DNA of 64,000 nt from Neorhizobium vignae (GTDB lineage: Bacteria > Pseudomonadota > Alphaproteobacteria > Rhizobiales > Rhizobiaceae). Both the position numbers and the translations under genes were made by a program. Shown here piece by piece: positions 1 through 7,456 of the stretch (position 1 is the stretch's first letter; the number at the start of each line of letters is the position of its first letter). The notes below the pieces were generated by a model. The model did no database searches. It had not been told where the DNA came from and was given only the letters and a program-made list of their open reading frames with translations. Location: the NCBI RefSeq assembly GCF_000732195.1, contig NZ_JNNU01000012.1, forward strand, positions 1-64,000, read 5' to 3'.

Positions 1-222
1 CCGGAAATGGTCAAGGAAGTGCTGGATACGATGGTGAGCCTTGCGGAAGAAGGCATGACCATGCTGTGCGTCACCCACGAAATGGGCTTTGCCCGCCAGG
101 TCGCCCACCGGGTGATCTTCATGGACCAGGGCCAGATCGTCGAACAGAACTCGCCGGCGGAGTTCTTCGACAACCCGCAGCACGAGCGCACAAGGCTCTT
201 CCTGAGCCAGATCCTGCACTGA
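1..222 (+). CDS. aapP: Amino-acid ABC transporter ATP-binding protein, C-terminal part
   Basis: The reading frame is open from base 1, so the 5' part lies outside the window. The 73 visible residues are the end of a polar amino-acid (GlnQ/HisP/AapP type) ATPase. They contain the H-loop (CVTHEMGFARQVAHRV) and the regulatory tail typical of the family (FMDQGQIVEQ, FFDNPQHERTRLFLSQIL). The protein would energise import of amino acids through an inner-membrane permease pair. The symbol aapP is inferred from rhizobial context; GlnQ-like is the safe alternative. A strong terminator follows 21 bases after the stop, so this is the last gene of its operon. Confidence 0.85.
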   Translation, partial: PEMVKEVLDTMVSLAEEGMTMLCVTHEMGFARQVAHRVIFMDQGQIVEQNSPAEFFDNPQHERTRLFLSQILH

Positions 223-243
223 CAACTTTACGGGCACGCAATA

Positions 244-275
244 ACGGGGCGCTTCGGCGCCCCGTTTTCGTTTCA
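244..275 (+). terminator. Intrinsic terminator after the ABC ATPase
   Basis: A 9-bp GC-rich stem (ACGGGGCGC / GCGCCCCGT) with a TTCG tetraloop is followed by TTTCGTTT. It closes the upstream operon and separates it from the convergent gene that ends at 273. Confidence 0.9.
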
Positions 276-929
276 CCAGCGGAAGGAATAACGAGCATTG
301 ACGCTCGTGACCGGTTCGGGCGCATCCGAGCTGCGGTCAAGCGCACCGCTGACCGTCATGTACCGGCCGAGTCTCTTTTCCACGGCGACGCCTGCCCCAA
401 CTGTGCGAAACCCGTTGCTGCCGCTTGCCCGCCCGACCAGCGCCGTGCGGCTTGGGCTATGCGACAGGCGAACCGACTGGCTCGTATCGAGGCCGCGCCA
501 TTCTCCCGAGGTCCCGTCATACCGCAGGCCGTAGCTGCTGCGCCTCTCGATGTCGATCGTCGGCGTGGCGATTTCCTTTTCGTAATAATTCATGGTGATC
601 CCGGCGCTGCCGGTATTGCCGTCGAGATCGACACCGACGCCGCGGTTCAGTTGATAGGCAGGCGTCTGAATCTTTTCCGCCGTGAAATTGCTCCAGAACG
701 TGATGGGCGTATCCACGGGAGTTCCGCTCGTCGACGTATCGACACCCATCGACACGCCGGCCTCGGTTTCGAGCCGGGTCGGCAGCTTGAGGCCGAGCTT
801 GACGGAGTAGCTGGTGTCGGAATTGCGGATCGGCTTCCAGATCAGTGGGACGTCTTCCGCAAACCCCAGGCTCGCCGTCAAAAAATACCCAAGCGCCAAA
901 ACCGCGCCAGCGGATGATATCCTTTTCAT
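273..929 (-). CDS. Exported protein of unknown function, possibly outer-membrane
   Basis: 218 residues from the ATG at 929, preceded by a GGGG stretch at good distance; an in-frame start further upstream has no such site. The N-terminus is a signal peptide (MKRISSAGAVLALGYFLTASLGFAE). The rest alternates polar and hydrophobic residues (SYSVKLGLKLP, AGVSMGVDTS, SAGITMNYYEKEI, GAGVAVEKRLG) and ends in RYSFRW, an aromatic C-terminus like those of outer-membrane beta-strands. I do not recognise a family. Envelope location is inferred from these traits only. Confidence 0.75.
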   Translation of the reverse strand: MKRISSAGAVLALGYFLTASLGFAEDVPLIWKPIRNSDTSYSVKLGLKLPTRLETEAGVSMGVDTSTSGTPVDTPITFWSNFTAEKIQTPAYQLNRGVGVDLDGNTGSAGITMNYYEKEIATPTIDIERRSSYGLRYDGTSGEWRGLDTSQSVRLSHSPSRTALVGRASGSNGFRTVGAGVAVEKRLGRYMTVSGALDRSSDAPEPVTSVNARYSFRW

Positions 930-1190
930 ATAAATCCCCACTCGAAGCTCAAAACAAGCAAAGGATCCGGGCAGTTCGAACTGCCCGAATGAAAACCATT
1001 TCAATGGGTTGAAGGCGTTTCCGAGGGCCATGGCCGCTCAAACGCCGATCTGTCTTCCGCTCGCATGACGCTACGGAACCGACGACATCCATCATACGAA
1101 ACAATGCGACAATTCCGAATCCTCAATACGGCAAGAATGGGGTTTCGGGGCCTCGCCACTTCGGGCGGCAACGGCAGCCATGTTCAGCCG

Positions 1191-1502
1191 TTACTCAAAA
1201 CGCTCGTCTGTGTGTTGCACCGACGCCGATATGACATTGTCGATAACGACGTGGGACAGAAGTATCGGCCCCACGGCCCAAAGCGCTCGCATATGATCGG
1301 TATCCTCATGTCGGCGATGCGCTTCCTCGCTGGTGAAGGCCTCCGCGAGCAGGATCTTGTCGGGATGATCCGGCATCGGGACCAGTTCGATATAAAGACA
1401 ATCGGGATCGAGCCTGCTCTTCTCCAGATGCTCACGCGCCGCCTCGAGATATTGCTCGCGTTTGCCGGGCTTGGTCGTGAAAAATCCGATGATGCATTTC
1501 AT
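1191..1502 (-). CDS. Antibiotic biosynthesis monooxygenase (ABM/YgiN-like) domain protein
   Basis: 103 residues forming a single ferredoxin-like ABM domain: MKCIIGFFTTKPGKREQYLEA, then the DCLYIELVP strand, then EAFTSEEAHRRHEDTDH helix. The family includes cofactor-free quinol monooxygenases and heme-degrading enzymes, usually dimeric and cytoplasmic. The substrate cannot be read from sequence. Gene size matches the family. It stands alone between an exported protein and a broken gene. Confidence 0.8.
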   Translation of the reverse strand: MKCIIGFFTTKPGKREQYLEAAREHLEKSRLDPDCLYIELVPMPDHPDKILLAEAFTSEEAHRRHEDTDHMRALWAVGPILLSHVVIDNVISASVQHTDERFE

Positions 1503-1639
1503 CTTCCCCTCCCACGGTCCCCCCGACCGGCGATGGATCGGAGATACGACGGCTTGGAGTATAGGCCCATACGCAGCTGAGGAACAAATCGCCTGACATC
1601 GCGTTCAACGCGGCATCCTATCAAGCGGAGAGCGGACAT

Positions 1640-1942
1640 ATGAACCTCAAGCTCGCATTGGGCGTGGCACTTGGCCTGGCCTGCACATCGATCGCAGCTG
1701 AAGCCCGGTCAGATTTGCGGCTCTACGGAGCGGTGCCCGTGGAAAGCAGCCCTCACCTCATGCAGGCGTACAACAGGGCGCTGACGCGATGCCTTCCCGA
1801 AGCTGGTCTGGCAGAGGCCTAAGCGATCGCCGAGGCCAGCCTGCCGGCGGTGCGGCTGCGGGGTTGCTTGTATCGAAATGGGTTCTTCTACCGGGGCGTC
1901 TATGCATATCCGGTCGCCATGTCTGTCTACCGCATCAGGTAG
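1640..1942 (+). pseudogene. Small exported protein gene interrupted by an in-frame stop
   Basis: The ATG at 1640 follows a GGAGAGCGGA ribosome binding site and starts a signal peptide (MNLKLALGVALGLACTSIAA). The frame meets TAA at 1820-1822 after 60 codons, but the same frame continues as protein-like sequence (LPAVRLRGCLYRNGFFYRGV) for 39 codons to TAG at 1940. Further protein-like sequence (SDLIKRGDPCEPAP) appears in another frame to about 2020. The simplest reading is a small secreted-protein gene that has decayed. A 60-residue functional product cannot be excluded. Confidence 0.5.
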
Positions 1943-2152
1943 TCTCGCGGATCAGTCGGAACGGGGCGATCTGATCAAGCGTGGCGACCCCTGCGAGCCT
2001 GCGCCGAAATCAATCACCTAAGGCGCGGTGGGACCAAATACCGGCCCAATGATATCATTATCGAAATAGAAACGGCTGGTCGTACCGGTTGATGGGCCCA
2101 CACGGGCAGCTGTCATCCCTTCCAGCGATCCCTGCTAATGCGGGTGCCAAAG

Positions 2153-2476
2153 CTATCGCCCCGCCTCATCGGTATCTCCCCGCAGATGCTTAGACGCGAT
2201 GATCGCGTTTCGCATCAGCGCGACCAGCCACACGACGAACAGGATTGCTCCAGTTAAAATCGTCGCCGGCAAGTAGAGTGAAAACTGGTGGAGGCTCGCA
2301 AGGAGAGCGGCCTCAAAAGGGTATACGAGCGACACTTCGGGCGGGCAGATCGCTCCAGAGCGAAATTCTGGCCTGCATCCGCTCGCATAAGCAATCCCCT
2401 CCGCAAAGAAGGCAATCAGCAAGGGCGACAGCGAATACAACGCAATGAGCAACAGTGAGATGACGAACTTTCTCAT
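2153..2476 (-). CDS. Small membrane protein of unknown function
   Basis: 107 residues with two hydrophobic segments: an N-terminal one (FVISLLLIALYSLSPLLIAF) and a second near residues 70-90 (LPATILTGAILFVVWLVALM). Between them is a periplasm-like loop with two cysteines. The C-terminus is charged. No family recognised. The ribosome binding site is weak, so the start is provisional. Confidence 0.6.
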   Translation of the reverse strand: MRKFVISLLLIALYSLSPLLIAFFAEGIAYASGCRPEFRSGAICPPEVSLVYPFEAALLASLHQFSLYLPATILTGAILFVVWLVALMRNAIIASKHLRGDTDEAGR

Positions 2477-2622
2477 AGATGGATTCCAATAACCTACCCA
2501 GGGCGCGTAGGCGGCTGGAGGTCACTATAGTCCAGCTCCGGCCGCACCTCCCAGCAGATTTAGTCGTTCCTGGCGGAAGCTCTTCCGCTTGCCCAGGTTG
2601 CTTAGGCTTCTATCTCCCCTCG

Positions 2623-2858
2623 ATGACCAACGTTCCTGCCCCTACTGTCGCCGCCGGCGACGAGAGCCGTCACCTGTTCTGCCAGATGGCGATCGAGATC
2701 CCCTTGCAGGATCTGATACAGGCTGCCGTGAAAGCTGGGTGGGAAGAGACCGAGGGGCTGACGGCGATCATCGAGGTGGCTGATACCTTGTGCTGGCTCA
2801 CGGGTCGAACGCGGAGCTCGACGCGCTGCTGAAAGCGCTGAAGCGGAACCTGGACTGA
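2623..2858 (+). pseudogene. Small conserved-looking protein with a one-base frameshift
   Basis: From ATG 2623 the frame reads a compact acidic-helical protein (LFCQMAIEIPLQDLIQAAVK then GWEETEGLTAIIEVADTL). Near 2790-2800 the protein-like signal moves to another frame, which gives LAHGSNAELDALLKALKRNLD and a stop at 2856-2858. Total length is 236 bases, one short of a multiple of three, as expected for a single-base deletion. It is either a real frameshift mutation or a sequencing error. The length (about 78 residues when repaired) and helical make-up suggest a small regulatory or hypothetical protein; no function known. Confidence 0.5.
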
Positions 2859-2916
2859 TCCGTCGTTTTGTCACGCCGCGCAGAGGGACCAAAGCAGAGC
2901 CCCTCCCGGGAATGGT

Positions 2917-3300
2917 TCAATATCCCATCTTACTGCGGCCCAGGAACCGAAGCGCGAGCGCGCGGCCGGATCTCAGCAAGGGATAAGCCGCCCGGGACAC
3001 GGTCGGGTGGCGGAAGATAAAGCTGTTGAAGCGGTTGAACCTATCGCTCCCTGTGGAGAGAAGAGCGAGTCGCGTTAGACACTCAGCTCCGAAGTAGATC
3101 TTTCCGCCCTGTATCATCGCCATGGTGTGGTCAAGGACAACACCTGCCGAGCGGACGCTCTCGACGGAAGGGTGATTGTCTCGGGCGTTGACAAGCTCGA
3201 CCTTCCCCACCGCGTCCCGCAACTTCAGCAGCTTGACATATTCCGAGCAGAACGGGCATTCGCCGTCATAGATGATTGTCAGGGCCGGGCGGTCGGACAT
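2917..3300 (-). CDS. DCC-family thiol-disulfide oxidoreductase (DUF393)
   Basis: 127 residues from ATG 3300, with a GTG at 3315 as alternative start. The N-terminal TIIYDGECPFCSEYVKLLK carries the DxxCxxC signature of the DCC (DUF393) thioredoxin-like family. Later elements fit too (SVRSAGVVLDHTMAMIQGGK and FGAECLTRLAL). These are small thioredoxin-fold proteins of presumed redox function, mostly uncharacterised. The gene is intact, unlike several of its neighbours. Confidence 0.85.
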   Translation of the reverse strand: MSDRPALTIIYDGECPFCSEYVKLLKLRDAVGKVELVNARDNHPSVESVRSAGVVLDHTMAMIQGGKIYFGAECLTRLALLSTGSDRFNRFNSFIFRHPTVSRAAYPLLRSGRALALRFLGRSKMGY

Positions 3301-3873
3301 CGATATTTTCTTCACTTCCCGAAACGGATTCGACGAGGTTCTAGCCCTTTACATGGGGAGGATCGAGACCGTTGATCTCCTCGAACATGAAGGGGTCGCT
3401 CGGCAGATGGTGAGGTCGTAAGCAAACCGCAAGATTGCCGAGCGTTTTTCGCGATCCGGAAGCAAGGCTGGTCCGGAATCCGGTAGATCTCCGAGGTGTC
3501 CTCTGCATCCCCCAATCCCTTGAGGGAGTCCATCAAGGCGACTCCGACCGGCGATCTGGCGTTCCTCACAACGGAGCGCGGGAAGCCCTTCAGTTCTGGA
3601 GCATCCTTCGGGAATTGGTTCGCCAAACAGTGTAGTGCCGCCAAGCTGCCGGATGAGTGACGGGCACATGGACTGCGAAAAGCCGGCGCTGCGATCGCCG
3701 CCGTTGAGGGGCGACAGCTCACGAACTGATGGCAATGTTCAGCTGGTCACGCATGTTTATGGCAGAGGTCTACACGCGGGGCGCATCGGAACGCCTGTCG
3801 AATAGGATATAGGTCGCACCTCAATCCCGGACCGGTCGCACCCTTAGCAATTTCAGTGACTTAAGCAGAGATT
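3301..3873. other. Gene-poor stretch with traces of a decayed reading frame
   Basis: No intact convincing gene. On the minus strand, protein-like sequence hops between frames: MDSLKGLGDAEDTSEIYRIP (about 3460-3535) in one frame and LPSDPFMFEEINGLDPPHVK ending at a TAG near 3341-3343 in another. This suggests the 3' half of a broken leftward gene of unknown function. The part from 3740 to 3873 shows nothing recognisable. Confidence 0.35.
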
Positions 3874-3950
3874 TGGCGACCCCTGCAGGACTCGAACCTG
3901 CGACCTGCTGCTTAGAAGGCAGCTGCTCTATCCAGTTGAGCTAAGGGGCC
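3874..3950 (-). tRNA. tRNA-Arg (anticodon TCT)
   Basis: A 77-base cloverleaf including an encoded CCA. The 7-bp acceptor is GGCCCCT / AGGGGTC. The anticodon stem GCTGC / GCAGC holds loop CTTCTAA with anticodon TCT (reads AGA), and the T-loop is GTTCGAG. Its 3' end faces the ragged gene-poor region at 1.6-3.8 kb, a common arrangement for integration sites (see findings). Confidence 0.95.
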
Positions 3951-3994
3951 GATCTCGTTTGCAGCGCCGGGTAAGAGCCCGAGCGGCTGAAAAA

Positions 3995-4300
3995 TCAATG
4001 CGTCCAGGGCTGGGTGCGGCTGAAGCGGAAATTGTCGGTGTAGGAAACGATCTGGCGATTCGGATCCTTCGGCTGGATGACGCGGTATTCGATGCCTTCG
4101 CGCTTGGCATAGGCTTCCGCCTGTTCCTGGCTTTCGAATGTCAGCCGAACCTGCTGCTTCATGTCGCCTGAGGATGTGTAGCCAAGGATCGGATCGATGC
4201 GGCGAGGCTGTTCCTGGTCGAATTCCAGCACCCAGAGATGGGTCTTGGCCTTGCCGGACTGCATGGCGGTCTTTGCGGGACGATAAATCTTGGCGGCCAT
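3995..4300 (-). CDS. NDUFS4-like NADH dehydrogenase complex I accessory subunit
   Basis: 101 residues from ATG 4300 (MAAKIYRPAKTAMQSGKAKT). The pattern of the ETC complex I subunit/NDUFS4 family is clear: WVLEFDQEQPRRIDPILGYT, SSGDMKQQVRLTFESQEQAE, then AYAKREGIEYRVIQ and a basic-aromatic end with NFRFSRTQPWTH. In alphaproteobacteria and mitochondria this protein sits on the peripheral arm of NADH:ubiquinone oxidoreductase. The gene lies alone between two leftward tRNA genes, away from any nuo operon. A longer in-frame extension runs back through the tRNA-Pro and is not coding. Confidence 0.9.
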   Translation of the reverse strand: MAAKIYRPAKTAMQSGKAKTHLWVLEFDQEQPRRIDPILGYTSSGDMKQQVRLTFESQEQAEAYAKREGIEYRVIQPKDPNRQIVSYTDNFRFSRTQPWTH

Positions 4301-4352
4301 TCCTGTAACGCTCCATGGACTGGAACGGATGAGGAGCCTCACCTGAAAGCGT

Positions 4353-4429
<77 letters not shown>

Positions 4430-4532
4430 TTCCTACGTTGGTTGCGAGATACACGGTTCCCCCTTGTGCCGCAACAGCAAAATGGAACCGCAGTGACGCT
4501 AAAGCAAACAAGCCGAGGATAACCACAGGGGA

Positions 4533-5012
4533 TCACCACTGATTGCCGATGCGTTTGCTGATCACCTTGTCGCCCACCTTGAGCCCAAGCGACTTCGAGC
4601 GGCCGGCATTGAGCTCCAGCACAAATTTCACAGGCCCTCGCGAATCGATGATGTCGCGCGAATAGGGCACCGCGTTCTCTCGGATATGCGAGATCGTGCC
4701 GTCGCCCTGGATGAACAGCATGTCGAGGGAAAGGATGGTGTTCTCCATCCACATCGAGACCGGCCGCGGCGTGCCGAAATCGAAGAGCATGCCGGCATCC
4801 GGAGCCATCACCTTGCGGTACATCAGCCCCCGCTCGCGCTGGGCATCGGTGAATGCGAGTTCGACGGAAAACTTGTAGGTCTGCCCGGCAGCAGTCCTGA
4901 TCGAAAGCTCCTCGCGCGGAAAGGTCACGTCCTGCGCGACCGCGCTGTCCGCCAAGATGAAAAAAAGCGCCGCAAGGGCGCTTTTCAGAAACGATGAGAA
5001 CGAGACATGCAT
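4533..5012 (-). CDS. DUF192 family exported protein
   Basis: 159 residues: a signal peptide (SFLKSALAALFFILADSAVA) and then a complete DUF192 domain. Family hallmarks are YKFSVELAFTDAQRERGLMY, MLFDFGTPRPVSMWMENT, LDMLFIQGDG and KFVLELNAG. The fold is known from structures but the function is not; the protein should be periplasmic. Its ATG overlaps the TGA of the upstream cold-shock gene by one base (TGATG), so the two are probably translationally coupled. Confidence 0.9.
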   Translation of the reverse strand: MHVSFSSFLKSALAALFFILADSAVAQDVTFPREELSIRTAAGQTYKFSVELAFTDAQRERGLMYRKVMAPDAGMLFDFGTPRPVSMWMENTILSLDMLFIQGDGTISHIRENAVPYSRDIIDSRGPVKFVLELNAGRSKSLGLKVGDKVISKRIGNQW

Positions 5013-5590
5013 CAGTGCGACCGGCTCACGGGATTGGGATTATCTGGGTGGATTTCCGCCGCCATCAGGCCCTTGTCACCCGGTCCGAAGCGCACCAGCA
5101 CGACCTGGCCCGGACGCAGCTCGGTGAGGCCGAAGCGGCGCAATGTTTCCATGTGCACAAAGATATCTTCCGTCCCCTCGCCGCGCGTCAGGAAGCCGAA
5201 GCCCTTGGTGCGGTTGAACCACTTCACCAAGGCCCGTTCCAGGCCGCTGGTCGCAGTCACCTGCACGTGGGTGCGCACTGGAGGAAGATCCGAGGGATGG
5301 ACGGCAGTGGACTGATCCATGGACAGGATGCGGAACGCCTGGTAGCCGCGATCACGCTTCTGGATCATCGCGACGATGCGCGTGCCTTCCAGAATGGTCT
5401 GGTAACCGTCTCGACGAAGGCAGGTCACGTGCAGAAGCACATCCTGCATGCCGTTGTCTGGAACGATGAAGCCGAACCCCTTCGCCACATCGAACCACTT
5501 GACGACGCCAGTGATTTCGATCAGCTCGACCGGCTCGCCCGGGAGCTCTTCGAAACTGCCAACGTCCTTCGATGACATTCTGTCTGCCAT
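5012..5590 (-). CDS. Protein with two cold-shock domains
   Basis: 192 residues with two complete OB-fold cold-shock domains. The first is near residues 27-90 ([20 protein letters not shown], with DVLLHV) and the second near 118-185 ([20 protein letters not shown], with EDIFVHM). RNP1- and RNP2-like motifs are present in both, so each could bind single-stranded RNA or DNA. Double-CSD proteins of this size are typical of alphaproteobacteria. The linker is acidic-polar. The gene leads a two-gene unit with the DUF192 protein. Confidence 0.92.
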   Translation of the reverse strand: MADRMSSKDVGSFEELPGEPVELIEITGVVKWFDVAKGFGFIVPDNGMQDVLLHVTCLRRDGYQTILEGTRIVAMIQKRDRGYQAFRILSMDQSTAVHPSDLPPVRTHVQVTATSGLERALVKWFNRTKGFGFLTRGEGTEDIFVHMETLRRFGLTELRPGQVVLVRFGPGDKGLMAAEIHPDNPNPVSRSH

Positions 5591-5689
5591 ATCCTGTCGG
5601 CCCCTCGATTACGCGTTACGACGTGACGATCAACTGATTCTTAGAGGATAGATTAACATCCTGCTAACCATCTAGCGCAAGTCCCTGCC

Positions 5690-5718
5690 TTGGCTTTATC
5701 CACCTTCATCTCTATATA
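5690..5718 (+). promoter_or_regulatory. Predicted sigma-70 promoter for the glyoxalase gene
   Basis: TTGGCT at 5690-5695 and TATATA at 5713-5718 are separated by 17 bases. Transcription would start near 5725, giving a leader of about 88 bases before the ATG at 5813. Confidence 0.6.
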
Positions 5719-5812
5719 GAGTGGCTTGCTCCAGGCTGGCGTCTGCGCCATATCCAGCAAGGACCCGAACGCGGTCTATTGGCGACTGGATTTATCGGAG
5801 GAAGACACCATA

Positions 5813-6253
5813 ATGCGTTATCTTCATACCATGGTCCGGGTGAAAGACCTGGACGCCTCACTTCATTTCTACACCACCGTTTTCGGCCTGAAAGAGGTCC
5901 GGCGCATCGAGAACGAGAAAGGCCGCTTCACGCTGGTCTTCCTCGCTGCCCCCGACGATTTCAGCGAAGCCAAGGACGTTCTCGCCCCCTGCGTCGAGCT
6001 GACCTACAATTGGGACACCGAGGATTATACCGGCGGTCGCAACTTCGGTCACCTCGCTTATGAGGTCGATAACATCTACGATTTCTGTCAGCACCTTTCG
6101 GACAACGGCATCACCATCAACCGTCCGCCGCGCGAAGGCCGGATGGCCTTCGTCCGCTCGCCGGACGGCATTTCGATCGAACTCCTCCAGAAGGGCGACA
6201 ACCTGCCGGTCGCCGAACCCTGGGCTTCAGCTCCGAATATCGGCAGCTGGTAA
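5813..6253 (+). CDS. gloA: Lactoylglutathione lyase (glyoxalase I)
   Basis: 146 residues from ATG 5813, chosen because GGAGGA lies 10 bases upstream and the protein then begins [10 protein letters not shown] as in GloA. The enzyme isomerises the methylglyoxal-glutathione hemithioacetal to S-lactoylglutathione in the cytoplasm. The four metal ligands are visible: His5, Glu62 (VELTYNW), His80 (NFGHLAYEV) and Glu123 (SIELLQ). The KGDNLP tail residues also fit. Length is usual for the bacterial nickel-type enzyme. Confidence 0.95.
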   Translation: MRYLHTMVRVKDLDASLHFYTTVFGLKEVRRIENEKGRFTLVFLAAPDDFSEAKDVLAPCVELTYNWDTEDYTGGRNFGHLAYEVDNIYDFCQHLSDNGITINRPPREGRMAFVRSPDGISIELLQKGDNLPVAEPWASAPNIGSW

Positions 6254-6262
6254 AACTTTTCA

Positions 6263-6301
6263 ACGCGGCGGCTTCCTTTTTACTCAACCGCCGCGTTCTT
6301 T
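6263..6301 (+). terminator. Probable terminator after gloA
   Basis: Stem ACGCGGCGG / CCGCCGCGT with a 16-base loop, followed by TCTTT. It lies 10 bases after the gloA stop. The large loop and short T-run make it moderate in quality. Confidence 0.55.
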
Positions 6302-6421
6302 CCCCAACCTTGCCCCAGGCTAACGTCGCCTGCCCCGGCCGGCTTGTCCATGGCGCTCTTCCGCGAGATGCTCGGGCACGATGATTCGCGGCATGAAGCC
6401 CGCGACAGGAGCCGACGGGGC

Positions 6422-6976
6422 ATGCCTTTGCCAAAAACACCTTTCCTCTGTTCGAACGCCCGCATGACGCTGGCAATCGTCTGCCTTTCCGCGCTGACGA
6501 TCAGCGGCTGCACCACCACGAAAAAGACCGCTGACGCCACGACGCCGGCGCCGCGCACCACGGTGGCGGCGAGCGCCAAGGGCATCCCTGCCAAGGGCGG
6601 CACCACGGCTTCGAACCGCCGTGCCGATTCGGCCATCCCCAAGGCAGAGGCGCAGGCAGCCCAGGCACCGGTCGCAACCGCGCAGGCCGCCGTTCCCACC
6701 GCGGAAAATACGTTCCCGCCGGCACCGGCACAGCCACATCAGGCCTCGATCGCGGGCCTTGCGACGCAATCGACCGGCGTGCGCGCCGACAGCGGTACGA
6801 TCTTTTCGGCAAACCCGCCGATGGCTGCAGCCGCCCCATCCGGCAACGGACCGGTTCCGGCCAATCTGCCGCGGCGGAATTTCAACGCCACCACCGCCAG
6901 CGTCTACAGCATGCCGCAGGCCACGCCCGCCGCAACCTGCGGGACCGACGCTCAAGGCACTCCTTTAAGCTGCTGA
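6422..6976 (+). CDS. Alanine/proline-rich lipoprotein of unknown function
   Basis: About 184 residues from ATG 6422. A lipobox TISGC places the lipidated cysteine at residue 30, after a hydrophobic stretch (MTLAIVCLSALTISGC). The mature part is low-complexity Ala/Pro/Thr-rich, with a short better-ordered end (NFNATTASVYSMPQ) and two C-terminal cysteines. Upstream ATGs at 6344 and 6350 would give a non-standard N-terminus; ATG 6464 is a shorter alternative. It is probably anchored in the envelope. No family recognised. Confidence 0.7.
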   Translation: MPLPKTPFLCSNARMTLAIVCLSALTISGCTTTKKTADATTPAPRTTVAASAKGIPAKGGTTASNRRADSAIPKAEAQAAQAPVATAQAAVPTAENTFPPAPAQPHQASIAGLATQSTGVRADSGTIFSANPPMAAAAPSGNGPVPANLPRRNFNATTASVYSMPQATPAATCGTDAQGTPLSC

Positions 6977-7051
6977 TTTGACGCCATTTTCATTCAAACA
7001 GCCGGCGCCGGAGAAGCCGTCATTTTTTTGTAAAAAAGATGGCTTTGGCGC

Positions 7052-7080
7052 TTGCAGGAAAGAAATCCCCTCTCTATAAG
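7052..7080 (+). promoter_or_regulatory. Promoter of first tRNA-Glu
   Basis: TTGCAG at 7052-7057 and TATAAG at 7075-7080, spaced by 17 bases, 17 bases upstream of the tRNA. A near-copy stands before the second tRNA-Glu. Confidence 0.8.
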
Positions 7081-7097
7081 AGCGCCACGAAGCGCAG

Positions 7098-7172
7098 GCG
7101 CCCTTCGTCTATCGGTTAGGACACCAGATTTTCATTCTGGGAAGAGGGGTTCGACTCCCCTAGGGCGTGCCA
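7098..7172 (+). tRNA. tRNA-Glu (anticodon TTC), copy 1
   Basis: A 75-base cloverleaf with encoded CCA. Acceptor GCGCCCT / AGGGCGT, anticodon stem CCAGA / TCTGG with loop TTTTCAT (anticodon TTC), T-arm AGGGG/CCCCT. The transcribed sequence is identical to copy 2. Confidence 0.95.
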
Positions 7173-7283
7173 CTTCCACCTCCCCCAAGCTTTTGTTTTC
7201 GTTTCCGTATCCAGCTTCCGCGCGCCGTTTTTCAGCCGCGTGATTTTTTGCGTATGCAAGCGCTGGAAAATGCAATTTTGCGC

Positions 7284-7312
7284 TTGCGGGATAGAAACAC
7301 CCTGACTATAAG
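7284..7312 (+). promoter_or_regulatory. Promoter of second tRNA-Glu
   Basis: TTGCGG at 7284-7289 and TATAAG at 7307-7312, spaced by 17 bases. The sequence from -35 to the tRNA resembles that of copy 1 (GCGCTTGC...TATAAGxGCGCCAC). Confidence 0.75.
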
Positions 7313-7332
7313 GGCGCCACCACGAAGCGCAC

Positions 7333-7407
7333 GCGCCCTTCGTCTATCGGTTAGGACACCAGATTTTCATTCTGGGAAGAGGGGTTCGACTCCCCTAGGG
7401 CGTGCCA
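7333..7407 (+). tRNA. tRNA-Glu (anticodon TTC), copy 2
   Basis: Identical 75-base tRNA to copy 1, with its own promoter, so the pair is a duplicated transcription unit and not a single tandem transcript. Confidence 0.95.
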
Positions 7408-7456
7408 CTTCCTCTCCCTTTAAGAGCAGATTTTCCCTTAAAAACCTGAACGTTCC

